DNA from: Flavobacterium sp. UMI-01 | GTDB taxonomy: Bacteria > Bacteroidota > Bacteroidia > Flavobacteriales > Flavobacteriaceae | Assembly: GCF_019656315.1 (NCBI RefSeq) | Contig: NZ_BPLU01000023.1 | Coordinates: 1 to 64,000, forward strand | Direction of reading: 5' to 3' | Length of the DNA: 64,000 nt | The notes under the pieces: generated by a model | What the model was told of the DNA's origin: nothing | Databases searched by the model: none | The model's input: only the letters and a program-made list of their open reading frames with translations | Made by a program: the position numbers and the translations under genes | Shown: piece after piece, positions 41,797 through 51,061 of the stretch | How positions within the stretch are numbered: the stretch's first letter is position 1 | How the letters are laid out: every line of letters starts with the position of its first letter

Positions 41797-43721
41797 GAAA
41801 ACTTCTGCTGCCTACTTTAATAATCATTGCAGCATCATTGCTACTAATTCGAATATTTTATTTGCAAGTGATTAACGATACTTTCAAATTAAAATCAGAG
41901 AATAATGCAATTAAAATAAAATACGACTATCCTGAAAGAGGCTATATCTTCGACCGTAATGGCAAACTATTGGTTTCTAACCAAGCTTCTTATGACATTA
42001 TGGTTATTCCAAGAGAACTAAAAAACATTGACACCTTGGAATTTTGTCAACTTCTTGACATTACAAAAGAAGATTTTATCGAAAAAATTGAAAAAGCCAA
42101 GGTCTATAGCCCGAGACTTCCTTCGGTTTTTTTACCTCAATTGAACAAAAGTGAATTTGCTGCCTTTCAAGAAAAAATTAGAAAATTTGAAGGTTTCTAT
42201 TTCCAAAAACGTTCTTTACGTGATTATGAAGTGGATTTTGGAGCCAATATATTTGGTTTTATCACTCAAGTTAATGACCGAATCATAGAGCAAAATTCCT
42301 ATTACAAAAGTGGTGACTTGATAGGACGCCAAGGTGTTGAAGAAAGCTATGAAGAAATTTTGCGCGGAATCAAAGGGGTAAAATACATCCAAAAAGACAA
42401 ATACAACCGAGAAATTGGTTCGTATAAAGATGGAAAATACGATACTATTGCAGTGCAAGGAGAAGACATCAACCTTACTATTGACGCCGAATTACAACGT
42501 TATGGCGAACAATTAATGATTAATAAAAGAGGTGGCATTGTTGCGCTCGAACCTAAAACGGGAGAAATTCTAGCTTTGATTACGGCTCCTTCTTATGACC
42601 CAGCCTTATTGGTAGGAAGACAACGCTCCAAAAACTACACGCTATTGTACCGCGATTCTATTGCCAAACCTCTTTATGACCGAGGGCTATTAGCGGAGTA
42701 TCCTCCAGGTTCACCGTTCAAAATCCTTACTGGGTTGGTCGGTTTGCAAGAAAGTGTAATTGACGAGCACACCACGGTCTTTTGTAACCATGGCTTTAGT
42801 TACGCCAGAGGCCGTTTCATGAGATGCCACTGTCATGGAGGCGCTTTGCAATTGCATCGGGGGATTTACGAATCCTGTAATGCTTATTTTGGAACGACTT
42901 ACATGAGAACCATCAACAAATACAAAAGCCCTCCTTATGCAGTAGATGTATGGAGTAAACACGTAAAAAGCTTTGGTCTTGGTCAATTCATGGGGTATGA
43001 TTTACCTACAGGAAGAAGAGGAAACATTCCTGATTCTAAAACATACAAACGTATTTATCCTAATGGTGGCTGGCGCAGTACCGCCATTGTTTCCAATGCT
43101 ATTGGACAAGGAGAAGTCTTAATGACTCCTATTCAACTAGCTAATATGATGGCAACCGTGGCCAATGAAGGCTATTATTACACCCCTCACATTATTAAAA
43201 AAATAAAAGGAGGAACTATCGATAAAAAGTTCACTACCAAACACGTCACAACCATTGACAAAAAACATTTCAAACCCATTATAAGTGGTCTTTTTGATGT
43301 GTATAATTTAGGAACTGCTAGAGGAGTACGTGTTGAAGGAATTGATATTTGCGGAAAAACAGGTACTGCAGAAAACTTTGCGAAAATTGGAGGTAAAAGA
43401 GTGCAACTCAAAGACCATTCTATCTTTGTCGCCTTTGCACCAAAAGACAATCCAAAAATTGCAATTGCCATTTTGGTAGAAAATGGCGGATATGGAGCTA
43501 CCATCGCTGGACCTATAGCCAGTTTGATGATTGAAAAGTATTTAAGAAAAAAAATTACCCGAGTTGATTTAGAAAAACGAATATTAAATATTAGTCTTCG
43601 TAATGAATATGCTAAATTAGGTGGAATGAAAGAAGGATTGGCCATTGAATCGACACCTAAAGATTCTATTGCCCGAAAGGAAACATCAACCAGCAAAATC
43701 GATTCAACAAAACAAAATTAA
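41793..43721 (+). CDS. mrdA: Penicillin-binding protein 2
   Basis: 642 residues, a class B transpeptidase for side-wall synthesis. The N-terminal TM anchor (3-24) is followed by the PBP dimer domain (from YPERGYIFDRNG), with the transpeptidase domain from about 240. Active-site motifs: Ser307-x-x-Lys310 (PPGSPFK), Ser361-x-Asn363 (SCN) and Lys522-Thr-Gly (KTGTAEN). The C-terminal tail (from ~610) is Ser/Thr/Lys-rich and disordered. It works with RodA, encoded 15 bases downstream. Confidence 0.96.
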   Translation: MRKLLLPTLIIIAASLLLIRIFYLQVINDTFKLKSENNAIKIKYDYPERGYIFDRNGKLLVSNQASYDIMVIPRELKNIDTLEFCQLLDITKEDFIEKIEKAKVYSPRLPSVFLPQLNKSEFAAFQEKIRKFEGFYFQKRSLRDYEVDFGANIFGFITQVNDRIIEQNSYYKSGDLIGRQGVEESYEEILRGIKGVKYIQKDKYNREIGSYKDGKYDTIAVQGEDINLTIDAELQRYGEQLMINKRGGIVALEPKTGEILALITAPSYDPALLVGRQRSKNYTLLYRDSIAKPLYDRGLLAEYPPGSPFKILTGLVGLQESVIDEHTTVFCNHGFSYARGRFMRCHCHGGALQLHRGIYESCNAYFGTTYMRTINKYKSPPYAVDVWSKHVKSFGLGQFMGYDLPTGRRGNIPDSKTYKRIYPNGGWRSTAIVSNAIGQGEVLMTPIQLANMMATVANEGYYYTPHIIKKIKGGTIDKKFTTKHVTTIDKKHFKPIISGLFDVYNLGTARGVRVEGIDICGKTGTAENFAKIGGKRVQLKDHSIFVAFAPKDNPKIAIAILVENGGYGATIAGPIASLMIEKYLRKKITRVDLEKRILNISLRNEYAKLGGMKEGLAIESTPKDSIARKETSTSKIDSTKQN

Positions 43722-43736
43722 CCTGAGATTATTACA

Positions 43737-44969
43737 ATGAAAAACCAAAGCGTAAAGAAAAATCTCGATTGGATTTGTATTATCATCTATAGTGTGCTAG
43801 TCATACTTGGATTATTGAATATTTATTCCTCCTCCTTATCATCAACTGATGATACTGCGATGAAGCAATTGTTATTCATTGTTTTATCAATCCCTTTAAT
43901 TTTTGTTTTATTGGCTGTTGACGGAAAAGTATATGAAAAATATGCCAGTGTAATATATATCATCGGACTTTTAGCTTTGGCCGGGTTATTCGTTTTTGGA
44001 AAAACCATTAAAGGTCAGGCCAACTGGTATTCTTTTGGCTCGTTTGGTATTCAACCGTCAGAATTTGTAAAATCAGCGACGTCATTGGCTTTAGCTAAAT
44101 ACCTTAGCGATGTTCAAGTCAATTTAAAGGACACTAACAGACAAATTCAGGTTCTGGGTATCTTAGGCCTTCCTATTTTACTTATTGTCCCTCACGACCC
44201 TGGTAGTGCGTTGATTTATTGTGTCCTTATTCTTGTTCTCTACCGCGAAGGACTTCCTGCTTGGTATGTATGGACTGCATTTGCCGCCATCATCCTTTTT
44301 GTTACTACTTTGATTATTGAACCCATATACATTATTCTTTCGATACTGGTGATTTTAATTGCAGTTCATTTTAAATCGCGAATAGGCAATCGAAATGTAA
44401 TCCTAAGTAGTATTCTTTTTGTACTGATGTCTGCATTTGTATTATCTGTGGACTATGTTTTTAACAACGTTTTTAAACAACACCATAGAGACCGTTTTAA
44501 TATCTTGCTTGGAAAAGCAGTGGACTTAAAAGGTATAGGCTACAACACCAACCAATCAGAAATTGCCATTGGTTCAGGAGGATGGTTTGGCAAAGGGTTT
44601 TTGGAAGGCACACAGACCAAAGGAGGATTCGTCCCAGAACAACATACGGATTACATTTTTACTACCGTTGGTGAAGAGTGGGGTTTTGTGGGTTCTTTAG
44701 TCCTAATCAGTTTGTTTGTAACCTTACTTTTAAGAATTATCTATTTAGCCGAAAGACAAAAAACAAAATTTAGCCGTGTGTATGGTTATTGTGTGGCCAG
44801 TATATTATTTGTTCACTTTTTTGTAAACATTGCCATGGTAGCAGGTATCTTCCCTACTATTGGTGTCCCATTACCTTTCTTTTCTTACGGAGGATCGGGC
44901 TTGTGGGGATTCACGATTTTACTTTTTATTTTCTTAAAAATGGATGCTAACAAAGTGAATGAATGGTAA
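43737..44969 (+). CDS. rodA: Peptidoglycan polymerase RodA (SEDS)
   Basis: A 410-residue, ten-helix SEDS glycosyltransferase. The signature parts are GIQPSEFVKSATSLALAKYL, PHDPGSALIY (the Asp required for polymerisation in this family), TKGGFVPEQHTDYIFTTVGEEWGF and PLPFFSYGGSG. It polymerises lipid II with PBP2 in the elongasome. It is the last gene of the mre operon, ending 2 bases from the convergent endonuclease gene with no terminator. Confidence 0.96.
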   Translation: MKNQSVKKNLDWICIIIYSVLVILGLLNIYSSSLSSTDDTAMKQLLFIVLSIPLIFVLLAVDGKVYEKYASVIYIIGLLALAGLFVFGKTIKGQANWYSFGSFGIQPSEFVKSATSLALAKYLSDVQVNLKDTNRQIQVLGILGLPILLIVPHDPGSALIYCVLILVLYREGLPAWYVWTAFAAIILFVTTLIIEPIYIILSILVILIAVHFKSRIGNRNVILSSILFVLMSAFVLSVDYVFNNVFKQHHRDRFNILLGKAVDLKGIGYNTNQSEIAIGSGGWFGKGFLEGTQTKGGFVPEQHTDYIFTTVGEEWGFVGSLVLISLFVTLLLRIIYLAERQKTKFSRVYGYCVASILFVHFFVNIAMVAGIFPTIGVPLPFFSYGGSGLWGFTILLFIFLKMDANKVNEW

Positions 44970-44971
44970 AT

Positions 44972-45835
44972 CTAATGTGCAATCCACGATTTTAGTCGAA
45001 TATTCCCTTCCAAATCCTCTTCAAGGGAATCCTCTAATTGTGGAAAAAAATCTATACCCGTAATTTTTTCAATCGCATCTACCGATACCACATAATCATA
45101 GAGCGCTTTAGTACTTTTTTCATTAGGCATTAAAAAAGCAATTATTTTAGGATTGTCTTTATCTTGTTTAAAAATGATTTTATAAAAATAATCTGGAACT
45201 ATTACTTTTTCCTGACCAATTGTTCTGGTCGCATTGGTCAACACGCCGCCAGTAATTACAAAAATACCATTGTTTTTCTCTGCCCAATACCGCACTTTAT
45301 TTTCCAAACGATTCCATATACCTCCATTAAATTCTCTATTCTGTGGTGCAATATTTGACGTAAAAAACGTTTCATTATACGCCTCTAAATTGAATTCCAT
45401 ATCCCCTGCTGGGCATAAATGTCCTTTATCGTAACCCGAGTTTTTATAATTTCTCCAATCAGCAGATTGCGTAAATACTTTTGGATCTTGAACAAAATAA
45501 GGACGCTTAAAATCATTATTTTTTAAATAAGATTTCTTTAACTCATAAGCGACCCATTCGGCTTGTTCGGCTTGTTCGTTGTATGATAAAGAATAGTATC
45601 GATGATGAATTACCTGATGTTTTGAAAATTTAGGCAAATAGCTTTTCCATCCCGAATTCAGTGTAGAATCTTTTAAATTCGTATGGTGATTCTCGGGATT
45701 TTGAGCATAACCTATTTCAACACCACTAAACTGAACATCCATCTTACAGGATGACATTACAACAAAAACCAAAACGCCCCAAAAAAATAATATCTTTTTT
45801 TGGAGCGTTAGAGGTAAAAGGAAAAGGTATTTCAT
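44972..45835 (-). CDS. DNA/RNA non-specific endonuclease, lipoprotein
   Basis: 287 residues. A long signal ends in a possible lipobox MSSC (Cys30). The beta-beta-alpha-metal nuclease domain spans about 75-275, with the catalytic DKGH (His139), NIAPQNREFN, and GGIWNRLENKVR carrying the Mg-binding Asn. It is a Serratia-type nuclease that degrades DNA and RNA outside the cytoplasm, for nutrition or clearing DNA from the envelope. Signal and lipobox would place it on the membrane facing the periplasm or exterior. Confidence 0.9.
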   Translation of the reverse strand: MKYLFLLPLTLQKKILFFWGVLVFVVMSSCKMDVQFSGVEIGYAQNPENHHTNLKDSTLNSGWKSYLPKFSKHQVIHHRYYSLSYNEQAEQAEWVAYELKKSYLKNNDFKRPYFVQDPKVFTQSADWRNYKNSGYDKGHLCPAGDMEFNLEAYNETFFTSNIAPQNREFNGGIWNRLENKVRYWAEKNNGIFVITGGVLTNATRTIGQEKVIVPDYFYKIIFKQDKDNPKIIAFLMPNEKSTKALYDYVVSVDAIEKITGIDFFPQLEDSLEEDLEGNIRLKSWIAH

Positions 45836-45846
45836 TCCTTAATGAC

Positions 45847-48105
45847 TTATGATTTTACTAATTTATCTTTTTTTTGAGTCCCACTTTGTTTAGAGATAGA
45901 CTTGGTTTGTAAATCATCCAACACATTTAATGCTTCTTCTATATAAATGTCTTTAGACAATGCTTCGTGCCATCTGTCTCTTTTCTCTTTTAAAATGTTA
46001 TCCGTCTTTATCTGATCCATTTCATAAGGCAAAGAAGTAAACTGTAAATTGTTCTTATATTTTGAAATGGGCTTGTATTTTTTTGCCTTTTCTTCAATCT
46101 CTTTTTGAGCCGTTCTAAACTTATCGATATGCAAACTATAGGTATTGTCCTCGCTTCGGCTATCAATCCATTTGGCATTTTCATCGATTAATTTAAAGTA
46201 CTCACTAGAGGCGATACGATTTTTACTATTGGTAATTGCTTTATTAAAATTGGCATTTTTATCCCAAATCGTATATTCAGCAGCATCAATTTTATCCCAT
46301 GGCATCGCATTTTCAACATCGCGTTCGCCCATTTTTAGATAAGAATAACGATCTGGCATCACGACATCACTACTCACTCCTTCCAATTGGGTAGAACCAC
46401 CGTTGATTCTATAAAATTTTTGTGTAGTTGTTTTAAGCGCTCCTAAATCTCCTACAGCACTATTTCTAACAAACTGATTCAAATCAATAACATTTTGAAC
46501 CGTTCCTTTACCATAAGTTTGTTTACTACCAATGATAATCCCTCTTTTATAGTCTTGAATTGCGGCAGCCAAAATTTCTGATGCAGAAGCAGAAAAACTA
46601 TTCACCATGATTACCAATGGACCATCCCATTCAATTTTTTTGTCTCTATCAAAAAGCACTTCTTTTCGTCGTCCAGCAGATTTGATTTGAACGATTGGCC
46701 CCTCACTGATAAATAATCCAGCGATATCCACCACAGTAGATAAAGAACCCCCACCATCATCACGAACGTCCAATACTATTCCGTCCACACCTACTTTTTT
46801 CAAGCGGTCCACTTCTAGAGCGATATCTTTACCCGCATCTCTTCCGTTTTTGTCTTCAAAATCGATGTAGAATTTAGGCAAATATATCACCCCGTAATTC
46901 AATCCATTTTTATTAACAACACTTGATTTTACATAGGTTTCCTCAATTTCTACGATATCTCTTATTATGGAAATTACTTTTATTGTACCATCTACTTTCT
47001 TCACCGTCAAGCGAACCTCTGTTCCTTTTGGGCCTTTAATTTTTTTCACCACATCGTCTAAACGCATGCCGACTACATCAACAGGCTCAGCACTACCTTG
47101 AGCCACTTTCATAATGACATCTCCGGCTTCTAATTGCTTTCCTCTCCAAGCGGGTCCACCCGAAATTAATTCTGAGATTTCTGTGAAGTCATTTTTCTTT
47201 TGCAAACGCGCCCCAATTCCCTCTAGTTTCCCACTCATACTCACGTCAAAACGTTCTTTTTCGTCTGGCGCAAAATAGTTAGTGTGAGGATCAAATCGAG
47301 CCGTTATCGAATTGATATAAACAGAAAACCAATCGTTTCGATTTAAATCACCCATAAAACTAAAATATTCATCCAAAGATTTTTTGGCACTTTCTCTAGT
47401 TTCTTTTTCTAACTCTTCGAATGTTTTAGGTTTTTCGTCGCTTTTAGCTTCAGTTTTAGTAACAAGAGGAGTCACCCCATCCACAACATGATTGTCTTCA
47501 TCCTCCATAGCGGCATCATTTGAATCTTCTAAAACCTTGCCTTTGTTCTCTTGCATCTTTAACCTGTCTGTCAATGATGACAAGGCTGATAATTTTATTT
47601 GCTTACGCCATCTCTCTTTTAACTCTTCGGTATTCTTAGCATAGGGTGCTTTTTCATAGTCCGTATTAAAACTTTCATCAACTTTAAAATCAAATGGATT
47701 TTCTAAAATGGATTTGTAAATCCCTTTGGTTTCACCCATTCTTTGCATTAACCTATCATACGTTAAAGTAAAAAATGTCAAATCTTTATTCAAAATCTGA
47801 TCGTCGATTTGTGTCTCATATTTTGCAAACTCATCAATATCAGCTTGCAAAAAGAAACGTTTTGAAGGGTCTAATGCTTGGATATAATCTTTATACACTC
47901 CTTTTGAAAAAGTATCATCAATCGTTGCGGGGCTGTAATGTCCTTTTTCAATCACAAATGTTAACAACTCTAACAACAGTTTATCTTTATCTGAGTTGAC
48001 TTCATTTCTATAGTTACTATTAAAGGCAAACAATGTGATTGAAAGAACAACGATTGTAAGAAGTATTTTATAATGTCTTTTCATAAAGTTAATTATAGTA
48101 TTCAT
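45847..48105 (-). CDS. C-terminal (tail-specific) processing protease
   Basis: 752 residues, an S41A peptidase of the Prc type. N-terminal membrane anchor (about 8-28), a DUF3340-like helical region, a PDZ domain (about 280-365, GKLEGIGARLQKKNDFTEI), and the protease core with DVRDDGGGSLS, the Ser in SFSASASEIL (~505) and the general-base Lys in KQTYGKGTVQ (~530). A Prc C-terminal domain follows. It trims or degrades periplasmic proteins from their C-termini. An internal ATG at residue 8 is an alternative start. Confidence 0.93.
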   Translation of the reverse strand: MNTIINFMKRHYKILLTIVVLSITLFAFNSNYRNEVNSDKDKLLLELLTFVIEKGHYSPATIDDTFSKGVYKDYIQALDPSKRFFLQADIDEFAKYETQIDDQILNKDLTFFTLTYDRLMQRMGETKGIYKSILENPFDFKVDESFNTDYEKAPYAKNTEELKERWRKQIKLSALSSLTDRLKMQENKGKVLEDSNDAAMEDEDNHVVDGVTPLVTKTEAKSDEKPKTFEELEKETRESAKKSLDEYFSFMGDLNRNDWFSVYINSITARFDPHTNYFAPDEKERFDVSMSGKLEGIGARLQKKNDFTEISELISGGPAWRGKQLEAGDVIMKVAQGSAEPVDVVGMRLDDVVKKIKGPKGTEVRLTVKKVDGTIKVISIIRDIVEIEETYVKSSVVNKNGLNYGVIYLPKFYIDFEDKNGRDAGKDIALEVDRLKKVGVDGIVLDVRDDGGGSLSTVVDIAGLFISEGPIVQIKSAGRRKEVLFDRDKKIEWDGPLVIMVNSFSASASEILAAAIQDYKRGIIIGSKQTYGKGTVQNVIDLNQFVRNSAVGDLGALKTTTQKFYRINGGSTQLEGVSSDVVMPDRYSYLKMGERDVENAMPWDKIDAAEYTIWDKNANFNKAITNSKNRIASSEYFKLIDENAKWIDSRSEDNTYSLHIDKFRTAQKEIEEKAKKYKPISKYKNNLQFTSLPYEMDQIKTDNILKEKRDRWHEALSKDIYIEEALNVLDDLQTKSISKQSGTQKKDKLVKS

Positions 48106-48294
48106 TCAAATTTTTAAACTAAGTTAATTTAAAAACTATGCCATCCACGGTAAAGCTTACATAATTTTTTGTTAAAGATATAAAAATGTTTTTTTTGTAT
48201 CTTCCATAATCATCGAAGTTAATATTTTTTATTTCCTTTGTCGTTGTTTAAAAAAAATGCCACTATTGGAATCATCTCAAACAATTTCACCCTC

Positions 48295-49074
48295 ATGGAC
48301 AACACCAAACCTTTAATTTTAATAACAAACGATGATGGTGTAACAGCACCAGGAATTCGAGCATTAATTTCGGTTATGTCTGAAATAGGCACTGTAGTTG
48401 TTGTAGCACCAGATAAACCTCAAAGTGCCATGGGCCATGCCATTACCATCAATAGCACTTTGTATCTCAACAAAATTTCGAAAGAAGATGCACCCATCTT
48501 AGAATACAGTTGCTCAGGAACACCGGTTGATTGTGTCAAACTAGGGGTAAATGAAATTTTGAAGAAAAAACCCGATTTGTGTGTTTCAGGTATCAATCAC
48601 GGCTCAAACTCATCCATCAACGTGATTTACTCAGGAACGATGAGTGCTGCTGTAGAAGCGGGTATCGAAGGAATCCCTGCCATAGGTTTTTCACTTCTGG
48701 ATTATAATTGGGATGCTAATTTTGAAGAAATCAAACCCTTTATAAAAAAAATCACCTTGGAAGTCTTAGACAAAAAACTCCCGAAAGATGTGGTTTTAAA
48801 TGTTAATTTACCAAAGCTAAAAAATGAAGAAATCAAAGGAATAAAGATTTGTCGTCAAGCCAAAGCCTTATGGGTGGAAAAATTCGACAAAAGAACTTCT
48901 CCTTTTGGAAAAGAATATTATTGGCTCACAGGTGATTTTGTAAATGAAGACAAAGGGGAGGATACCGACGAATGGGCCTTGGCCAACGGATACATTTCTA
49001 TAGTTCCTGTACAATTTGATTTAACGGCACACCATGCCACCCAACAACTCAACACTTGGAATTGGAATGAATAA
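48295..49074 (+). CDS. surE: 5'/3'-nucleotidase SurE
   Basis: 259 residues from the ATG at 48295 (MDNTKPLILITNDDG). The frame is open back to a TTG at 48238, but homology starts at the ATG. The metal-binding NDDG is near 12-15, with DKPQSAMGHAIT, SGTPVDCVKLG and SGINHGSNSSINVIYSGTMSAA. It dephosphorylates nucleotides, often in stationary phase. The last 8 bases overlap the next gene. Confidence 0.95.
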   Translation: MDNTKPLILITNDDGVTAPGIRALISVMSEIGTVVVVAPDKPQSAMGHAITINSTLYLNKISKEDAPILEYSCSGTPVDCVKLGVNEILKKKPDLCVSGINHGSNSSINVIYSGTMSAAVEAGIEGIPAIGFSLLDYNWDANFEEIKPFIKKITLEVLDKKLPKDVVLNVNLPKLKNEEIKGIKICRQAKALWVEKFDKRTSPFGKEYYWLTGDFVNEDKGEDTDEWALANGYISIVPVQFDLTAHHATQQLNTWNWNE

Positions 49075-49339
49075 AATAGAACTTCTTTTAGGCATGTTAA
49101 TTGGTTTTAGCACCACTATCGTTGGGATGTTTCTCTTTTTTTATTTTTTTACAGACTATGATTTCGTTACAGGTATTCACATCATGCGGGCTCAAGGGTA
49201 TTGGGGAAAAATCATCACGTTAGGATCTATTTTGAATCTCATAATGTTTACCATCTTGTTAAAACTAGACAAAGATACACTTGCCAAAGGAATTATTTTT
49301 GCGCTAATACTAATGACGATATACACGATTTTCCAGTAA
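49067..49339 (+). CDS. Small inner-membrane protein, unknown function
   Basis: 90 residues from the ATG at 49067, which overlaps the surE stop (ATGAATAA). The frame is open from 49034 but that part lies in surE. Three hydrophobic segments are seen (LLLGMLIGFSTTIVGMFLFF, IITLGSILNLIMFTILL, IIFALILMTIYTIF), separated by FTDYDFVTGIHIMRAQGYWG. No family is recognised by name. It sits between surE and lpxB and is translationally coupled to surE. Confidence 0.75.
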   Translation: MNKIELLLGMLIGFSTTIVGMFLFFYFFTDYDFVTGIHIMRAQGYWGKIITLGSILNLIMFTILLKLDKDTLAKGIIFALILMTIYTIFQ

Positions 49340-49420
49340 AAAACCAATAGATTTTTTGATTGAAAATCAGCAATGTTTACTTTTGATTCTTAAATATTTA
49401 AACCTTTCACACATTACGCT

Positions 49421-50539
49421 ATGAAATACTACATCATTGCAGGAGAAGCATCAGGGGATTTACATGGTGCCAACTTAATGAAGGCGTTGTATCAAGAAGA
49501 TCCAGAGGCTGAAATTCGCTTTTGGGGAGGCGACTTGATGCAACAAGTGGGAGGTACCTTAGTGAAACATTACCGCGATTTGGCTTTTATGGGCTTTGCC
49601 GAAGTTCTTTTTAATCTAAAAACCATATTAGGCAATATTAAAATTTGCAAAAATGACATTATGGCCTTTCAACCGGAAGTCATTATTTTTATAGATTATC
49701 CAGGTTTCAATATGCGTATTGCGCAGTGGGCAAAGAAATTAGGCTTTAAAACTCATTATTATATCTCACCCCAAATATGGGCTTGGAAAGAAAATCGCAT
49801 CAAAGCTATTAAACGAGATATTGACAAAATGTTTGTCATTTTACCTTTTGAAAAAACCTTTTACGAAGACAAACACCATTTTCCAGTAGCATTTGTTGGG
49901 CATCCATTAATTGATGCCATTCATAACCAAAAAGATTCCACTTCAGCAAATTTCCGAACAGAACATCATTTGTCTGACAAACCAATTATCGCGCTTTTGC
50001 CAGGCAGCAGAAAACAAGAAATTACCAAAATGCTTGCAGGAATGTTGAGTGTTGTGGATGATTTCCCCGATTATCAGTTTGTGATTGCAGGTGCACCGAG
50101 TCAAGATTTTTCTTTTTACGAACCGTTTATTACTCAACAAAACATTCATTTTGTAGCAAACAAAACCTATGCACTATTACAAAATGCTACAGCTGCATTG
50201 GTAACTTCGGGTACCGCTACTTTAGAAACCGCGCTTTTTAAAGTTCCTGAGGTAGTGTGTTACAAAGGAAATTGGATTTCCTATCAAATAGCCAAACGCA
50301 TCATCACTTTAAAATACATTTCACTTGTTAATCTGATTATGGATGAAGAAGTTGTAACCGAATTGATTCAAGACGACTTTAACCCAAAAAACATCAAGCG
50401 TGAATTGTCTAAAATTTTGGAACCTGCCCACCGCACTGCATTAGTACAAAAATATGATGCTTTGGAACACAAACTAGGTGGTAGAGGTGCCAGCCAAAAA
50501 ACGGCACACCTAATTGTATCCGATTTAAAACAATCTTAA
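49421..50539 (+). CDS. lpxB: Lipid-A-disaccharide synthase
   Basis: 372 residues, a GT19 glycosyltransferase joining UDP-2,3-diacylglucosamine and lipid X in lipid A synthesis. Motifs: IIAGEASGDLHGANLM at the start, FIDYPGFNMRIAQWAKK, YYISPQIWAWKENRI, FVGHPLID, LLPGSRKQEI and TSGTATLETAL. Length is normal. This gene and its lptC counterpart at the right edge show an LPS-type outer membrane. Confidence 0.96.
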   Translation: MKYYIIAGEASGDLHGANLMKALYQEDPEAEIRFWGGDLMQQVGGTLVKHYRDLAFMGFAEVLFNLKTILGNIKICKNDIMAFQPEVIIFIDYPGFNMRIAQWAKKLGFKTHYYISPQIWAWKENRIKAIKRDIDKMFVILPFEKTFYEDKHHFPVAFVGHPLIDAIHNQKDSTSANFRTEHHLSDKPIIALLPGSRKQEITKMLAGMLSVVDDFPDYQFVIAGAPSQDFSFYEPFITQQNIHFVANKTYALLQNATAALVTSGTATLETALFKVPEVVCYKGNWISYQIAKRIITLKYISLVNLIMDEEVVTELIQDDFNPKNIKRELSKILEPAHRTALVQKYDALEHKLGGRGASQKTAHLIVSDLKQS

Positions 50540-50549
50540 TTTTTTTTCT

Positions 50550-51023
50550 GTGAAATATGTATTGCCCCTTTTAGCTTTCTTATTTTTAGTTACTTCTTGT
50601 AAATCCACATCGAGTGCTTCTAAAAACAATGCTGCTCTGGCCGACAAAATCGTAAGGCATGCCGTGCAACATCTGGGTGCTCCATATAAACCTGCAGGTA
50701 AAACATCCTCAGGTTTTGATTGCTCTGGATTGGTCTATAGTACTTTTGGCGCATTTGACATCAATTTACCTCGCACTTCCTACGAACAAGCAACAGCAGG
50801 AAAATCATTAGGAAAAAACACCGCACAGGCTGAAAAAGGCGACCTTATTTTTTTTAAAACCAACCGTAGCTCTCGTATTAACCATGTAGGTATTGTTACC
50901 GAAGCGGATAAAAACGAAGTTAAATTTATTCATTCTTCCACTACAAAAGGAGTTATTATTTCTTCAACTAAAGAGTCTTACTACGAAAAAAGTTTCACGC
51001 AACTGACTAGAATTTTAGAATAA
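50550..51023 (+). CDS. NlpC/P60 (C40) cell-wall peptidase, lipoprotein
   Basis: 157 residues, starting with GTG at 50550, 10 bases after lpxB. A lipoprotein signal ends VTSC (Cys17). The NlpC/P60 domain has the nucleophile Cys58 (GFDCSGLV), the His in NHVGIV near 112-117, and a third polar residue further on. It cleaves D-gamma-Glu-diamino acid bonds in peptidoglycan stem peptides. No in-frame ATG would preserve the signal peptide, so the GTG start is favoured. Confidence 0.92.
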   Translation: MKYVLPLLAFLFLVTSCKSTSSASKNNAALADKIVRHAVQHLGAPYKPAGKTSSGFDCSGLVYSTFGAFDINLPRTSYEQATAGKSLGKNTAQAEKGDLIFFKTNRSSRINHVGIVTEADKNEVKFIHSSTTKGVIISSTKESYYEKSFTQLTRILE

Positions 51024-51061
51024 AAATTCTTTTGTTTTAAGAAAAGTAGTACTTTAGATAC

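Noticed and set aside
45164..45434. Plus-strand frames inside the endonuclease gene
   Set aside because: Shadows of the minus-strand gene, whose catalytic motifs are intact.
48238..48294. TTG start for surE
   Set aside because: SurE homology starts with the ATG at 48295; the extension has no conserved features.
49034..49066. Upstream start for the small membrane protein
   Set aside because: The extra residues lie within surE in another frame; the ATG at 49067 in ATGAATAA is the natural coupled start.
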